64,000 bases of DNA from Tenrec ecaudatus (lineage: Eukaryota > Chordata > Mammalia > Afrosoricida > Tenrecidae), in contig NC_134541.1 in assembly GCF_050624435.1 (NCBI RefSeq), positions 103,040,805 through 103,104,804 on the forward strand, in the 5' to 3' direction. Each line of letters opens with the position of its first letter. The stretch's first letter is position 1. The translations under genes were made by a program, and so were the position numbers. Under the pieces are notes generated by a model, which saw only the letters and a list, made by a program, of their open reading frames with translations, did no database searches and was not told the DNA's origin. Below are positions 10,089 through 20,899 of the stretch, in pieces.

Positions 10089-10117
10089 CCCCACCACCAC
10101 CACCACCACCACCACCA
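10089..10117 (+). repeat. (CCA)n microsatellite
   Basis: About 9-10 CCA units; a simple repeat with no coding context. Confidence 0.93.
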
Positions 10118-11278
10118 CACTATAACTACTACTGCAGATAAGTGCCTAGAGTCAAGCAACCCTCCTTATTAAAGGACCTGGCTGTTACTACTGCTCCTTG
10201 AGTTTCAGTTGGCTGACAGCCCAAAGAATTAATCAAGCCTTTTGCATATTCCATGGAAGCCAGGGGCACCTCAGCTTCATGATACCACAAAGTTGAGCTC
10301 ACATAGTCATGGTTGTTCATCTTATTTTTTGAGTCCGGTGTCAGTCCTGGTCTAGGTGTGCTATGTGGTGACCTCCCCCTGCCCATCTCATCTTTTCTGT
10401 GTCAGATGACTTGTGTTTGGCCCAAAGTTCCTCCCTTTCCAATAGGTGATTAGAACAAGTCCCCAGAAGGGTCTTGTCTCAGGATTGATGCTGTTGTACA
10501 TCTTGGAACCTTCCAGGACAAAGACTCCTTGTCAAAAGAGCATCATCAATAACCCATAGCAACTCTTCAGGTCTGAAACCAAAGCTACCTGTGACTCAAT
10601 TTTCAGCCAAACCCAGGTCTGTAAGGGGAACAGCAACACCGGTGAGGTAGACAAAGCTTAGAAGAACCAACCATTTGGGAACCAAAGGGGTAGCAATGAC
10701 CCAAGGACAGAGTTCAGAAGGGTTTGGAAAGAAGGAAGAATGGAAACAGGAACCCCAGGGAAGAGGAGGGGTATGTCAGGTTACACGGAGAGGATTGCAA
10801 TGATTGCGAGCAAACAAACTGGTGCATTGGTAAATTGTCGTGTGGATGATCTGCTCTGTCAACCTTCACCCAATTCACAATAAAAAGCATCATAAATGCT
10901 TCCCCGATCTTTTGAGAAATGCATTGCCCCAAGGGCCATAAAGAATTGCAGAAGATTGATACATGGGTGCATGTAAAATCATTGTAAAATTTTCTCTTTA
11001 GAATCAGCCTGGGCCAGAACCAAGACGGCTTTTTTGTGAGGCGAATAAACAGCTCAGGAAGGTGGCTCCCCTACCTGGAACAGGTGTCACCAGAGCTTGA
11101 CAAAGATCCCTTTCTACAGAGCAAGTGATAGTTTTCAGGTATTGTTTTAAAGGAGTAATTGGTTCATCTCCATGTAACCTCAGAGGAGAGAGTTGCACAA
11201 GAATGAAAGTGTTCCAATGTTCATAATATATGGCACTCCAGGCAGGACACCAGATTGTAAGCATCACTCAGGATAAGA
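10118..11278. other. Unique 1.1 kb block
   Basis: No repeat family or gene recognised. Short frames on both strands lack motifs. It is one of the longest stretches without AfroSINE or LINE sequence. Confidence 0.45.
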
Positions 11279-11478
11279 AGGAGCCTTCTTGGAAAAGTGG
11301 TCAAACACTCAACTGCTAACCTTGAGCCAGCAGTTTGAACCCACCAGCAGTTCCCTGAGAGAAGATGTGACGGGGTGCTTCTGGAAAGATGACAGCGCTG
11401 GAAAGTCTATGGGACAGTTCTACCCTGTCCTTTAGGGTTTCTGAGATTGGCATCAACTTGATGGTGACAGGCTTCCCA
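11279..11478 (+). mobile_element. AfroSINE, plus member of a tail-to-tail pair
   Basis: Head GGTCAAACACTCAACTGC and CAGTTTGAACCCACCAG (the B-box is well preserved), tail GGCATCAACTTGATGGTGAC. Only a few bases separate it from the antisense copy that follows, giving an inverted pair of about 390 bases. Confidence 0.85.
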
Positions 11479-11481
11479 AAA

Positions 11482-11672
11482 CCAAACTTACTGCATTGAG
11501 TCAATTTCAACTCATAGTGGCAACTCTACAGGATGGGGTAGAACTGTCTCTGTAGAGTTTCTCAGACTAAGCCCCGTCTTTCTCCTATAGAGAGTTTGGT
11601 GGTTTAGAACTGCTAACTTTGAAGTTAGCAGCCCAATGTGGAACCACTCTGCCACTAGGGCTCCTCAGTTCA
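11482..11672 (-). mobile_element. AfroSINE, minus member of the pair
   Basis: Plus-strand order is tail GCATTGAGTCAATTTCAAC, body TCTGTAGAGTTTCTCAGAC, then head complement TTAGCAGCCCAATGTGGAAC and GCCACTAGGGCTCCT. Confidence 0.87.
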
Positions 11673-11698
11673 GCTTTTATTTGATCAGTATAAGAAAG

Positions 11699-12213
11699 TG
11701 AGGTAGTTAGTTTATTGTGCCAACCTGGCTGATAAACACAGGTGGAGTTAATTGAAGGGCAGGGGGGAAAAATGACTCCGTGAGCCTCGCCTTTCTAGTT
11801 CTCAGGTCTCTTGTTTTCTGATGGTCGGACCAGGGTGTAGCTAGCTGCCTTAGCCATTTCTTGCTTCAGCTGGCAAGGCTCACTTCCTGAAAGACATCCC
11901 CAAGGAGAACCCACATAGACCTACCCAGATGCAGCCCTGGTTGCTGGAAGAGCTGTGTGGAGACTCCTGCCAGTGCTGAGATGCTTACACATTCACTGAT
12001 TTGGCTTTCCTCCTTCAGTCAGCATCATGGTTTTGTGGGATGGAGGAGGACTTTGTGGATTGGTGTTGGATATATGGGTTAATGTTGGACTTGTGGACTT
12101 GGGCAGCACTGGGTTGGGATGTGTTTTTGATGTTCACTTAAACTTTATATAAAACTCTTTATTATACATGAGTTCCTGTGGATTTGTTTCTCTAAAGTAC
12201 CCAGACTAATACA
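11699..12213 (+). repeat. W-family repeat copy
   Basis: Starts TAGTTAGTTTATTGTGCCAA, contains GACTCCTGCCAGTGCTGAGA and TATATAAAACTCTTTATTAT, and ends GTTTCTCTAAAGTACCCAGA then CTAATACAG. Length about 515 bases, with no coding frame. Confidence 0.7.
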
Positions 12214-12345
12214 GAAGGGCATTTTAAACGTGATTCAGTGTCCATCCATTGTGTGCCTATTATATGCTAGTAATTGTACATGTGCTGAAACATGAGATAA
12301 AACAGGATTGCATCGGGGCCCTTGCCCTACAAACTATGTGGTCAG
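12214..12345 (-). mobile_element. L2-like fragment
   Basis: TGTGTGCCTATTATATGCTA followed by GGGGCCCTTGCCCTACAA is a weak match to the antisense L2 3' end (CTACTATGTGCCAGGCA..CCCTGCCCTCATGGAG). Confidence 0.4.
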
Positions 12346-12354
12346 TGGAGCCAA

Positions 12355-12567
12355 CTCCTCAGAAAACAAAGCCAAGGCAATCAAGTTGGTTCCAGCTCAC
12401 AGAGACCTTGATAAGGCATAATAGCATTGCTCCTTTTGGGTTTCAAGACTGTACATCTTTCATGAGCAGCTAACGTCATCTCTCTCCTGGGGAGCAACTA
12501 GTAAGTTTGAACCACCAACCTTGTAATTAGCAACCCAATGCTTAACCCACTATGCCACCAGAGCACC
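12355..12567 (-). mobile_element. AfroSINE, antisense
   Basis: Body GGGTTTCAAGACTGTACATC, then AACTAGTAAGTTTGAACCAC (complement of the B-box region) and CCCACTATGCCACCAGAGC at the head end. Confidence 0.82.
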
Positions 12568-12589
12568 AGTGCCATGGAAGCATACAAAT

Positions 12590-13225
12590 ATAAGTGATAC
12601 TAAACTCGACCACTAAAATTGTCAAAGATTTCATCTTACTTGGATCCACAAGCCTCAATCGAGAGATCAAAGGGTGAGTTGCTGTAAAGGTCAATTTGCT
12701 GCACAGTACCTCCTCACAGTCTCAAACAGCAAGGATGATACTCCGAGGACTAAGGTGCGCCTGACCCACGCCATGGTATTTTCAGTCGCCGCATATGCAT
12801 GTGAAAGTTGGACATGGAATAAAGAAGACCGAAGGAGAGTCGATGCATGTGAATCGTGATGCTGGAGAAGAATAACAAAAGTAGCATGGACTGCCAAAAG
12901 GACACACAAGCCTGTTGGAACAAGTATGACCAGAGTGCTCCTTGGGAGCAAGGATGGCGAGACTTGGTCTCATGCACGTTGGACATGTTGTCAGGACAGA
13001 GCAGTCCCTGGAGAACGTCATCATCGTGTTTGGGAAAGTGGAGGAGCAGCAAAGACGAGGAAGGTCCTCAACCAGATGGACGGACACCACGGCTACAGCA
13101 ATGGGCTCCTGCACAGGAGCGAGGGTGCAGAAGGCGCGGGACCAGCCCGTGCTGTGTTCTGTTGCACAGGAGGTCGATAGGTGTTGGGACCAACTCGATG
13201 ACACGTAGCAACAGCAACCACTAAA
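12590..13225 (+). pseudogene. RTE LINE 3' end with decayed ORF C-terminus
   Basis: Starts near TTTCATCTTACTTGGATCCA. The frame at 12674-12859 encodes TKVRLTHAMVFSVAAYACES then WNKEDRR, the conserved C-terminal block of RTE/Bov-B proteins. Later parts fall in another frame (SLENVIIVFGKVE). The element ends with AACTCGATGACACGTAGCAA. Several frameshifts are present. Confidence 0.8.
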
Positions 13226-13544
13226 CTCGGTCGCATCCATGGGTTCAAAATACTAGAATGTGCCTGGGATTCCCTCACCAGAGTCCGCAAAGTCACAACT
13301 GCCCACTGGCCCAGCCCTGCCGATGCTACTCATTTAATTGATCATGCCACTCAGGAGATAGGCCGTGTCGCTGATGCCCGAGGGAGAAACCGTGGGGATC
13401 GCATGGGCTTGTCCCGTTGGTTTTCTACAGCTCCTATTGCCTCCAGCCTTTAAAAGTTCCCACAGACCCAGCATGGAGGTTGATTTCTTGCCACTTCCGT
13501 TTTAGAGAAGATTGCCACCTCCTTGTTTTCGAAGAGAGAGTCTT
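13226..13544. other. No feature recognised
   Basis: About 320 bases without recognised repeat or gene. Confidence 0.4.
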
Positions 13545-13705
13545 GGTGCTATGGGGTATCGACTAAACTGCTAACCTCAAGCTCAGCGGTTCACACCCAC
13601 CAGGAGAAAGATGAGGCTGTCTGTCTCATAAGGGTCGGTATGCTTGGCAACCCTGGGTAGGAAGAACACCATGAGCTGGAATTGACTGTATGGCAGAGGT
13701 TTTGG
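13545..13705 (+). mobile_element. AfroSINE with internal deletion
   Basis: Head ACTAAACTGCTAACCTCAAG and CTCAGCGGTTCACACCC, GAGAAAGATGAGGCTGTCTG, then a shortened body and tail TGGAATTGACTGTATGGCA. About 40 bases shorter than its relatives. Confidence 0.8.
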
Positions 13706-13791
13706 GTTTGCAGTAAGAGCTGTCCAATGCATGTCCTCCTGCCCCATTATCCTCACCGTGACTCCAGTTAGTGCGCTCTCTGAGGCAGGCC

Positions 13792-13995
13792 CCTGGGCCC
13801 TGGTGGCACAGGGATTAGGTCCTCAGCTGACAAAGGAAAAGGCAGTGGTTTTAATCCACCAGCTCCTCCCAGGAGCAAGATGCAGCAATCTACTCCAGAA
13901 AAGACTACACCCTGGGACCTCCCCAGTGGCAGTTCTTTCTGTCCTGCCCAGTCACTGTGAGTCAGAATCCACTCAGGGGCATGCAGACGAAGCCG
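13792..13995 (+). mobile_element. AfroSINE
   Basis: Head CTGGGCCCTGGTGGCACAGG, AGTGGTTTTAATCCACCAG, tail GTGAGTCAGAATCCACTCAG. Same orientation as the copy before it. Confidence 0.83.
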
Positions 13996-14009
13996 ACTAA
14001 ATACACAAG

Positions 14010-14195
14010 CTGCGTGCCAGGTGCATCGGATACTTTCCATGTCTTCTTTTCGGGAATCTGAGGACCCTCTAAACCGCTGAGTGGGTGGTATTTTGTCTCC
14101 GGAGGACAGCTAAGGGAATTTCAGGCTTTAAACAGGGTGGAGTCACTGGCCTAAAGTCGCCCAGCGAACATCAGAACCTAAACCTGGACTGCACA
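14010..14195 (-). mobile_element. MIR SINE
   Basis: GTGCCAGGTGCATCGGATAC, then AACCGCTGAGTGGGTGG, then GTCACTGGCCTAAAGTCGCC follow the antisense MIR layout over most of its length. Confidence 0.75.
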
Positions 14196-15004
14196 CGTCA
14201 TGACACAAAGAGGCCTTTTTCTGTGCTTTTTCTCCCCCGGGGGAAATGAAAACACTTCATGATACATAGAGGCTGGGGGCTTATTTGCTATTGTTTCGCT
14301 CTGGGGGTTTTCTGCCCCCATGCAGGTGCCCCGACCAGCTAAGCAGGAATGCTGGCACCAGGCTGATCCAGTTGGTCTTTTTGCCTCCTGAGTCAGCACA
14401 GCCTTCTGCGAAGCAGGATTTGGAGAAGCCGTTTGAAAAGATTGAAAACAAGCTCTTTGTTTCCACCTCTTTGTTGGAAATCCCAGCGCTGCCTCGTATG
14501 TGTGCGGGTGTGTGTGTGTGTGTGTGTGTCCTTTGCCTCGGTTCCCCCTCCTGTGATGAATCCCATGTCAGGATCGCTAACTAAGAACTGGCTTTCCGTT
14601 GAGCATTTCACCCCAGTCTCCTTTGTGGTTCCCTGTCCAGCTGCCACTCCCACCCATTCCGTCACTGCGCATAAATCGCACAGGGGTTCCCAGCAGGGGC
14701 TCTGGCGGTAGGTATAAATTGCTATTATTTCTGTGGTTTCCCACTTGGACCCAGAGTGATTTATCTCTGCACAATGAGGAGCTGCTCTGAAATTCATCAT
14801 TCGCGTGTAGGCAGAAAGACCGCCGGCCTGTGTTCGCTGAGCAGCTGATGTGCGAAGTGCAGCCCGAGCAATGAATCGTTAGGTGGAAACAGGAGGTGCC
14901 TCTGGAAGCTGGGCCAGGCTGGTTGGCTCGTGGATGAAGGGGGCCCCAGGGAGATGACACAGGAATGAATTACTCCAAAGCACTAGCTCCCTGAAAGGGC
15001 TTTT
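14196..15004. other. Unique block, candidate conserved noncoding element
   Basis: No transposon is recognised apart from a TG array at 14508-14529. The stretch near 14755-14890, beginning GTGATTTATCTCTGCACAAT, keeps CpGs and shows no decay pattern. Open frames of up to 135 codons on both strands have no motif in common with known proteins. Confidence 0.4.
14508..14529 (+). repeat. (TG)n microsatellite
   Basis: About 11 TG units. Confidence 0.9.
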
Positions 15005-15267
15005 ATTCACCATTCAACCCCCCCAACATTTTATTACAAAAGCGTTCGATGTTCCACCATGAGAATATTACTGTATTTGCTTTATCCAATAGTGACTCAT
15101 GGGTCCATCCCTCTAGTCATCTGAGACCCCATCTTATTTCCTGGAGCATTTCAAGATAAAGTGCAAACACTGGAGTATACTTTCCCCTAAGCATGTAGAT
15201 CATGAACTTCATTTTGATAGTGGTTTTCTCTTTTGATAAGAATTTACCAATAGCATAATACATCAGT

Positions 15268-15472
15268 CTTGACTCCATACACATTGCCACTGGGCCAATT
15301 CATAGCAACCATGTCAGGTAGATTGGAAATGCTCCCAAGTGTTCCAAAGAAGTCAATCATTATGGGAGCAGGAAGCCCCATCTCTCTCCCAAGGAGCAGC
15401 TGGTGGCCTTGAACCACTGACCTATGATTAGTAGCCCAATCCAGAGCCCACTACAACAGGGTTCCCTAGTCT
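15268..15472 (-). mobile_element. AfroSINE inside L1M
   Basis: GCCACTGGGCCAATTCATAG at the tail, CATTATGGGAGCAGGAAG in the body and CTACAACAGGGTTCCCTA at the head. It splits the ancient L1M tail, whose halves resume in order. Confidence 0.82.
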
Positions 15473-15648
15473 TAACAGTGCATCCGCTGAATGCTGGCAA
15501 ATGTTATAACTCAAACTCCTATCAACATATGAAACGGTATTATTCCCCAGAATTCCCCCTCATGGCGTTTCTTAGTCAATCCCTACCCCAATAATTATTT
15601 TTGTCCATTCCAGAACCTTATAAAAATGGGGTTTTACCATAAGGATAT

Positions 15649-15658
15649 ATAGATAGAT

Positions 15659-15720
<62 letters not shown>
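15649..15720 (+). repeat. (GATA)n microsatellite
   Basis: About 17 GATA/TAGA units over 72 bases, uninterrupted for the last 60, lying inside the L1M tail. A strong candidate for length polymorphism. Confidence 0.97.
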
Positions 15721-15721
<1 letters not shown>

Positions 15722-16330
15722 TCTTTTATGTAAGACTTTTTTTCTTTGCACTCAGGATCGTGTTATTGAGATCTACTCATGTCATTTCACACATCGATAG
15801 TGTATTCTCTGTTTCTAAGGAGTATCCCAGTTTGTTTATGCATTCTATTAATGATGGATACCAAAGCTGTTATGAATAATACAGCTATGAATTTTTTGTA
15901 CATGTCTTTTGTGAAGAAATGTTTATTTCTCTTGTGTAAATTCCTAGGAGTAGAAGGGGTAGGTCATATCGTAGGTGTATGTTTTGCTGTACAAGAAACT
16001 GCCTGAAATTTGTCCAAAGTGGTTACTACCTGTTGACATTCTCACCAGTCACATACAAGAGTTCCAGTTGCTCTGCACCCTCCCCAGCACTCAGCGACAT
16101 CTTTGTATCATCTTTTTAGCCACACGACCCCTTAGCCCCTGCCCACTCTGCCTCATGGTCTTGATAACATGGTCTCTGCTGCCTTGCCACTCAAGCAAGA
16201 ATCTCCTACACTGATGGGACTTCTTTCTTAAGGGTTACAGCATTCCGTCTTCTTGCTTCTGAGATTGCTCGCTTTCATACTCACTGGAATGGTAACTGAC
16301 TCATCCCTGAATTAGAGTCCCCTATACCCT

Positions 16331-16832
16331 CTGTGTGGTCTGGGGGGACTAGAGAAACAAATTCGTAGACACTCATATGTGTATAAGAAAGAGCTTTATA
16401 TAAAAGAAGAATTGTATATTGAGAAAACATTCCAGTCCAGTCCAGATCGAGTCTATAAGTCTGATCTTAGCCCATATGCCCAATATTAGTCCATAAATTC
16501 CTCTTTTGACTCACGCAGCGCATGAAATGATGCTGAATGCAGGAAGATCACAGGCCAGTGGGTAGGAGGTCTTGTGGATCCAGTGGCGTGGGTCTCCATG
16601 TGTCTCTTCCAGTTCTCTGGCTCTGGCTGGGATCAGCGTGGCTCCATGTGTCTTGTCAGCAGCAAGACTAAACAGAGAGTGAGTGTGTCTGCCTCCAGGG
16701 AGGAAAACAGGAGTTTCCAGAATCCTCAGGAGAAGGCCTTGCCCACACAGAAGTATCATTGGCTATGACCTAACTGTGAGGTTAGACTCCACCCCTTCGC
16801 TCAAGTTGACAGGGGATGATATAACTGCCACA
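16331..16832 (-). repeat. W-family repeat copy, antisense
   Basis: Plus-strand order: GTGTGGTCTGGGGGGACTAG, AAGAAAGAGCTTTATATAAA, TGCAGGAAGATCACAGGCCA, CAGTGGCGTGGGTCTCCATG and the end GATGATATAACTGCCACA. About 500 bases. Confidence 0.72.
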
Positions 16833-17184
16833 CCTTCCTCACATGCTGCCAGCCAATCACAGAGTAACATAGACCATGACAGACTTTCCATAGCAAGTCA
16901 TTTCACTGTACCATAGCGAGCCAGGGAACACCCACACCTTTGAAAAGCCTATGAGAGTATAGAAAAGGCAAAGTTTAAATGCTTTATTTCCCATATACAG
17001 TACTTGATAGAGAATAAAAAGAGTACAGTTGAGATAATAAATTGAGATATAAATAAAACTGGGTGAAATAAGGAAGGAAACAGCAAAAGATAGGGATTCT
17101 TTCTGAGGGTTTAGGTGACTGTGATGAAAACTATTGGGGAGAGATCTCAAATGGAAGGAATGAGTCTCTTACTCAGAGGAGAGA
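16833..17184. other. No feature recognised
   Basis: About 350 AT-rich bases with no recognised repeat or gene. Confidence 0.4.
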
Positions 17185-17345
17185 GGGTACATAACATAAT
17201 AGAAACAGGATAGCCTTTCAAGACAGAGCATCTGGGTTCAATCTCAATACCACCACTCACTAACTGTGTGCTTTGGGAAGTTACATAAATTCTCTGAGAA
17301 TCCATTTTCTCGTGTCTCACGAGGAAATAATGCCAGCATCACAGG
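17185..17345 (+). mobile_element. MIR SINE
   Basis: GCATCTGGGTTCAATCTCAA, CACTAACTGTGTGCTTTGGG and CTGAGAATCCATTTTCTCG match the sense MIR core. Confidence 0.78.
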
Positions 17346-17404
17346 CTTGGGAGAGACTGAACTCCATCTCCTTGATGGTCTTCCTCTTTTCATTTTATTT
17401 TCTC

Positions 17405-19100
17405 TCTTTTTTAAAAAAAATAATTTTATTGGGGGCTCATACAATTCTTATCACAATACATACATACATACATTGATTCAAACACATTCGTACATTTGTT
17501 GCCATCATCATTCTCAAAACATTTGCTTTCTACTTGAGTCCTTAATATCAGCTCCTCATTTCCCCCTTCCCTCATGAACCCATGATAATTTATAAATTAT
17601 TATTTTGTGTATTATATTATATTATTATTATATCTTGCACTGTCCGATGTCTCCCTTCACCCACTTTTCTGTTGTCCATCCCCCAGGGAGGAGGTTATAT
17701 GTAGATACTTATAATTGGTTCCACTTCTCTACCCACCCTCCAGGTAACACCACTCTCACCACTGGTCCTGAAGGGGTCATCTGTCCTGGATTCCCTGTGT
17801 TTCCAGTTCCTCTCTATACCAATGTACGTCCTCTGGTTTAGTCACATTCGTAAGGTAGAATTGGAATCATGATAGTGGGGGGAGGAAGCATTTAAGAACT
17901 AGAGGAAAGTTGTATGTTTCATCATTGCTGCCCTGCACCCTGACTAGCTTGTCTCCTCCCTGTGACCCTTCAGTAAGTAGGTGTCCAGTTGCCTACAGAT
18001 GGGGTTTGGGTCTCCACTCTGCACTCACCCTCATTTACAATATGATTTTTTTGTTCTTTGATGCCTGATACCTGATCCCTTCAACACCTCGTGATCACAC
18101 AGGCTGGTGTGTTCTTCCATGTGGACTTTGTTGCTTCTCAGCTAGATGGCCGTTATTTATTTTCAAGCCTTTAAGACCCTAGACGCTACATCTTTTGATA
18201 GCCGGGCACCATCAGCTTTCTTCACCACATTTGCTTATGTACACATTTGTCTTTAGCGATCGTGGAGGGAAGGTGTGCATCATAGAATGCCAATTTAGGC
18301 CCATTTGTCGACCACTGGAGATCCCCTCATAGAGGGGTTTAGGAGAGATGGGTCAGTCAGGGTGCGATGTAGTACTGATGAAGAACACAGCTTTCCCCAA
18401 GATCCAGGATGCTTCCTCCCCCCAACTACCATGATCCGAATTCTACCTTGCAGGACTGGATAGGGCAGAGGTTGTACACTGGTGCATATGGGAGCTGGAG
18501 GCACAGGGAATCCAGGGTGGATGATACCTTCAGGACCAGGGATGTGAGGGGCGATGCTGGGAGAGTGGAGGGTGAGTGATTTGGAAAGGGGGAACTGATT
18601 ACAAGGATCCACATGTGACCTCCTCCCTGGGAGATGGCCGGCAGAGAAGGGAGGAGGAAGGGAGACTCCGGATAGGGCAAGATATGACAAAATAACAATT
18701 TATAAATTATCAAGGGCTCATGAGGGAGGGGGGAGCAGGAAGGGAGGGGAAAAAAGAGGACCTGATGCAAAGGGCTTAAATGGAGAGCAAATGCTTTGAA
18801 AATGATTAGGGCAAAGAATGTACGGATGTGCTTTATACAATTGATGTATGTATATGTATGAATTGTGATAAGAGTTGTATGAGCCCCTAATAAAATGTTT
18901 TTTATAAAAAAAGAATGCCAATTTAATAGAACAACGTGTTCTTGCATTGAGTAAGTTATTGAGTGGAGGTCCAATGTCCATCTGCTGCCTTAATACTAAA
19001 CCTATAAATATATGAACATAGATCTATTTCCCCATCCTCATATATAAATATGTTTGAAGATGTACATGCCTGTATTTAAGTCTGCCTCTTTTTCAATGGC
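17405..19100 (-). mobile_element. L1 3' end, 5'-truncated, carrying another L1
   Basis: Antisense afrotherian L1 3' UTR, starting with the oligo-T/A-rich tail and TTTTATTGGGGGCTCATACA. It continues through TCTTTTGATAGCCGGGCACC. An opposite L1 fragment (18298-18911) sits inside. It lacks coding sequence and is truncated near 19100. Confidence 0.8.
18298..18911 (+). mobile_element. 5'-truncated L1 nested in an L1
   Basis: A 614-bp sense 3' UTR fragment ending AATAAAATG and an A-rich tail. It contains the purine-rich GGGAGGGGGGAGCAGGAAGG block typical of L1 3' UTRs. Perfect 14-bp target duplications AGAATGCCAATTTA flank it at 18284-18297 and 18912-18925. Confidence 0.92.
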
Positions 19101-19379
19101 CTTCGACTTCACCGAGCTTGATGTATCTAGTTAGGCTTAGCACCTAACCTGTGCCTTTCTCAGCTGATCCTTCACATGAATCAGCCATCCTGTCTTCTCT
19201 TGCTTCCCTTCTGCGCATCCAGCTTGCTCCTTGCACATTCCTTCTTTGGATCCTCTGCCTCTGCCTTGATGCCTATGTAGAAAGACAGAGACATTGCTCA
19301 GAACCAGGTACACACCATTGGAACAGGATCTGCTTTTCTGTATTGCATTGTTTAATCGTTGTGTTGAAGGGAAATCAAG

Positions 19380-19565
19380 GCACAGACAAAAGTTTGAACT
19401 CATCTCTACTTCTCGCTAGCTGTGAGACCTAGGACAGGTGAAAAGGATTCATTTTTTTTAATCTGTAAGTTGGGGATAATAGCCCCCTCCCCATGGGATT
19501 GTTAGGTATATCACACCAAATCACATCAATGTCTAAACCCCTTAGCACAGTGCCTGACCTAGGAA
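19380..19565 (+). mobile_element. MIR SINE
   Basis: CTAGCTGTGAGACCTAGGAC, TTAATCTGTAAGTTGGGGAT and CTTAGCACAGTGCCTGACCT match the sense MIR body to its 3' end. Confidence 0.82.
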
Positions 19566-19714
19566 ATGACAGCTCCTTGACTACACTCCAGGAAAGACTT
19601 GTCTGTGTAGTTGTCTGGTAGAAAAATATGGGACACATTTCAGTAGTCCATGTTCTTTGTCTGATGCACTTAAGTCCAAAGCACAGATCCCAAAGCACCC
19701 GTCTCACTTCCCTT

Positions 19715-20066
19715 GTTGTCAGGTGCCATCAAGTTTGTTCCAGTTCATAGCAAACCCCAGGAACAATAGAATGGACCACTGCTTGGTCCTATTTCACCTT
19801 CACAATTGTTATATGTGAGTCTGTTGTGACAGTCATTGGGTCAATCTACCTCCCTGATGGTCTGTTCTCTTATTCACTGGCTTCTTCTTTATCAAGCATG
19901 ATATCCTTCTGGTGGAACTACTCTGTCCTAATAGCATGTCCAAAGTACGTGAACCAAAGTCTCTCCATCTTTGCTCCTAAGGACCATTCTGACTGTATTT
20001 ATTCCAAGACAGATTTGTTTGTTCTTCTGGCAGTCCATGGTACATTCAATATGCTCCCTTGCTGTT
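19715..20066 (-). mobile_element. RTE LINE 3' end, first of two in tandem
   Basis: Begins TTGTCAGGTGCCATCAAGTT, passes TTTATCAAGCATGATATCCT and GCATGTCCAAAGTACGTGAA, and ends near CAGTCCATGGTACATTCAA. A second RTE end in the same orientation follows immediately. Confidence 0.8.
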
Positions 20067-20350
20067 ATTGTTGTTGGGTGCCATAGAGTCATTTTTGACC
20101 CATAACAACCCTATGCACAACAGAACAAAACGTTGCTTGGTCCTATTATTCCTAATGCTTGAGCCCATTGTTTCAGCCACTGTGCCAACCCATCTCCTTC
20201 GGGGGCTTTCTCTTTTTCACTGTTTCTGTACTTTTACCAAGCGTGATGTCCTGGTTCCAGGGACTTGTCTCCTGACAACATGTCCAAAATATATAAGACA
20301 AAGTCTCACCATGTGGGCCGCTAAGGAGAATTCTGGCTGTATTTCTCCTT
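20067..20350 (-). mobile_element. RTE LINE 3' end, second of two
   Basis: Begins TGCTGTTATTGTTGTTGGGT, then CTTGAGCCCATTGTTTCAGC, ACCAAGCGTGATGTCCTGG and AACATGTCCAAAATATATAA. Truncated at its 5' side. Confidence 0.8.
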
Positions 20351-20351
20351 T

Positions 20352-20460
20352 AGATGTGTTTTATTCACTCGGTCCATATTTTAGAAGACCTCCTCTGTGC
20401 CGGCCATCTGAATTAGAAGGATAGGTAGCTGTAAATCTCCTCTCTTATGCTCACAAAGTA
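20352..20460 (-). mobile_element. L2-like fragment
   Basis: TTCACTCGGTCCATATTTTA, CCTCTGTGCCGGCCATCTG and CTCTCTTATGCTCACAAAGT resemble the antisense L2 3' end. Confidence 0.5.
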
Positions 20461-20703
20461 GTAGTCAGTAAAAATGAAAGGCCCTTCCCATGCCAAGGTC
20501 TGTGTCATTCAACACCACCCCTTTCTCATCTGGGCTGGAGAGGAGCCCTTAAACTTCTGTCCTTTCTCTTCTGATCTTGCTATTCAGGCCCCTAACATTC
20601 CCAGGAATGGGACCCCTTGTTTGTGATCGGGCCCCAGTCCTTGGTAAAAAGGGACAAGGTGAAGTGGTAGCAAAATACAATGAATTAAAACAAAACAAAT
20701 AAA

Positions 20704-20893
20704 AATCTCACTGCCGTGATGCTAACTCATAACAACCCTCTAAGACCAGGTAGAATTATTCCTATATGAGTCCAAGACTGTTGAACTGTTTCTGGCAGGA
20801 GAAAGCTCCATCTTTCTCCAAAGGAGCTGTTGGTGGTTTTGAACTGCTGGCCTTGCAGATCACAGCCCAAGGAGTAATCACTAGGCTTCAGAT
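20704..20893 (-). mobile_element. AfroSINE, antisense
   Basis: Tail CTCACTGCCGTGATGCTAAC, body GAGTCCAAGACTGTTGAACT, TTGGTGGTTTTGAACTGCTG and the worn head GGAGTAATCACTAGGCTT. Confidence 0.85.
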
Positions 20894-20899
20894 CCACTT

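Larger units (their letters stand above)
15005..16160 (-). mobile_element. Ancient L1M 3' end, interrupted
   Basis: Antisense of old L1M tails: ACTGTATTTGCTTTATCCAA, TTCAAGATAAAGTGCAAACA, then after a SINE CAGAACCTTATAAAAATGGG and, past a GATA array, GTTATGAATAATACAGCTAT, ATTCCTAGGAGTAGAAGG and AAAGTGGTTACTACCTG. Two later insertions break it. Confidence 0.75.

Noticed and set aside
11279..11478. Well preserved B-box (GTTTGAACCCACCAG) considered as a tRNA gene
   Set aside because: No cloverleaf or acceptor stem can be formed; it is the tRNA-derived head of an AfroSINE.
15649..15720. Regular short repeats considered as a CRISPR-like array
   Set aside because: The unit is four bases with no spacers; it is a vertebrate microsatellite.
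18426..18974. 182-codon minus-strand frame
   Set aside because: It is the antisense of an L1 3' UTR; similar frames appear opposite the tail at 25422-25931.
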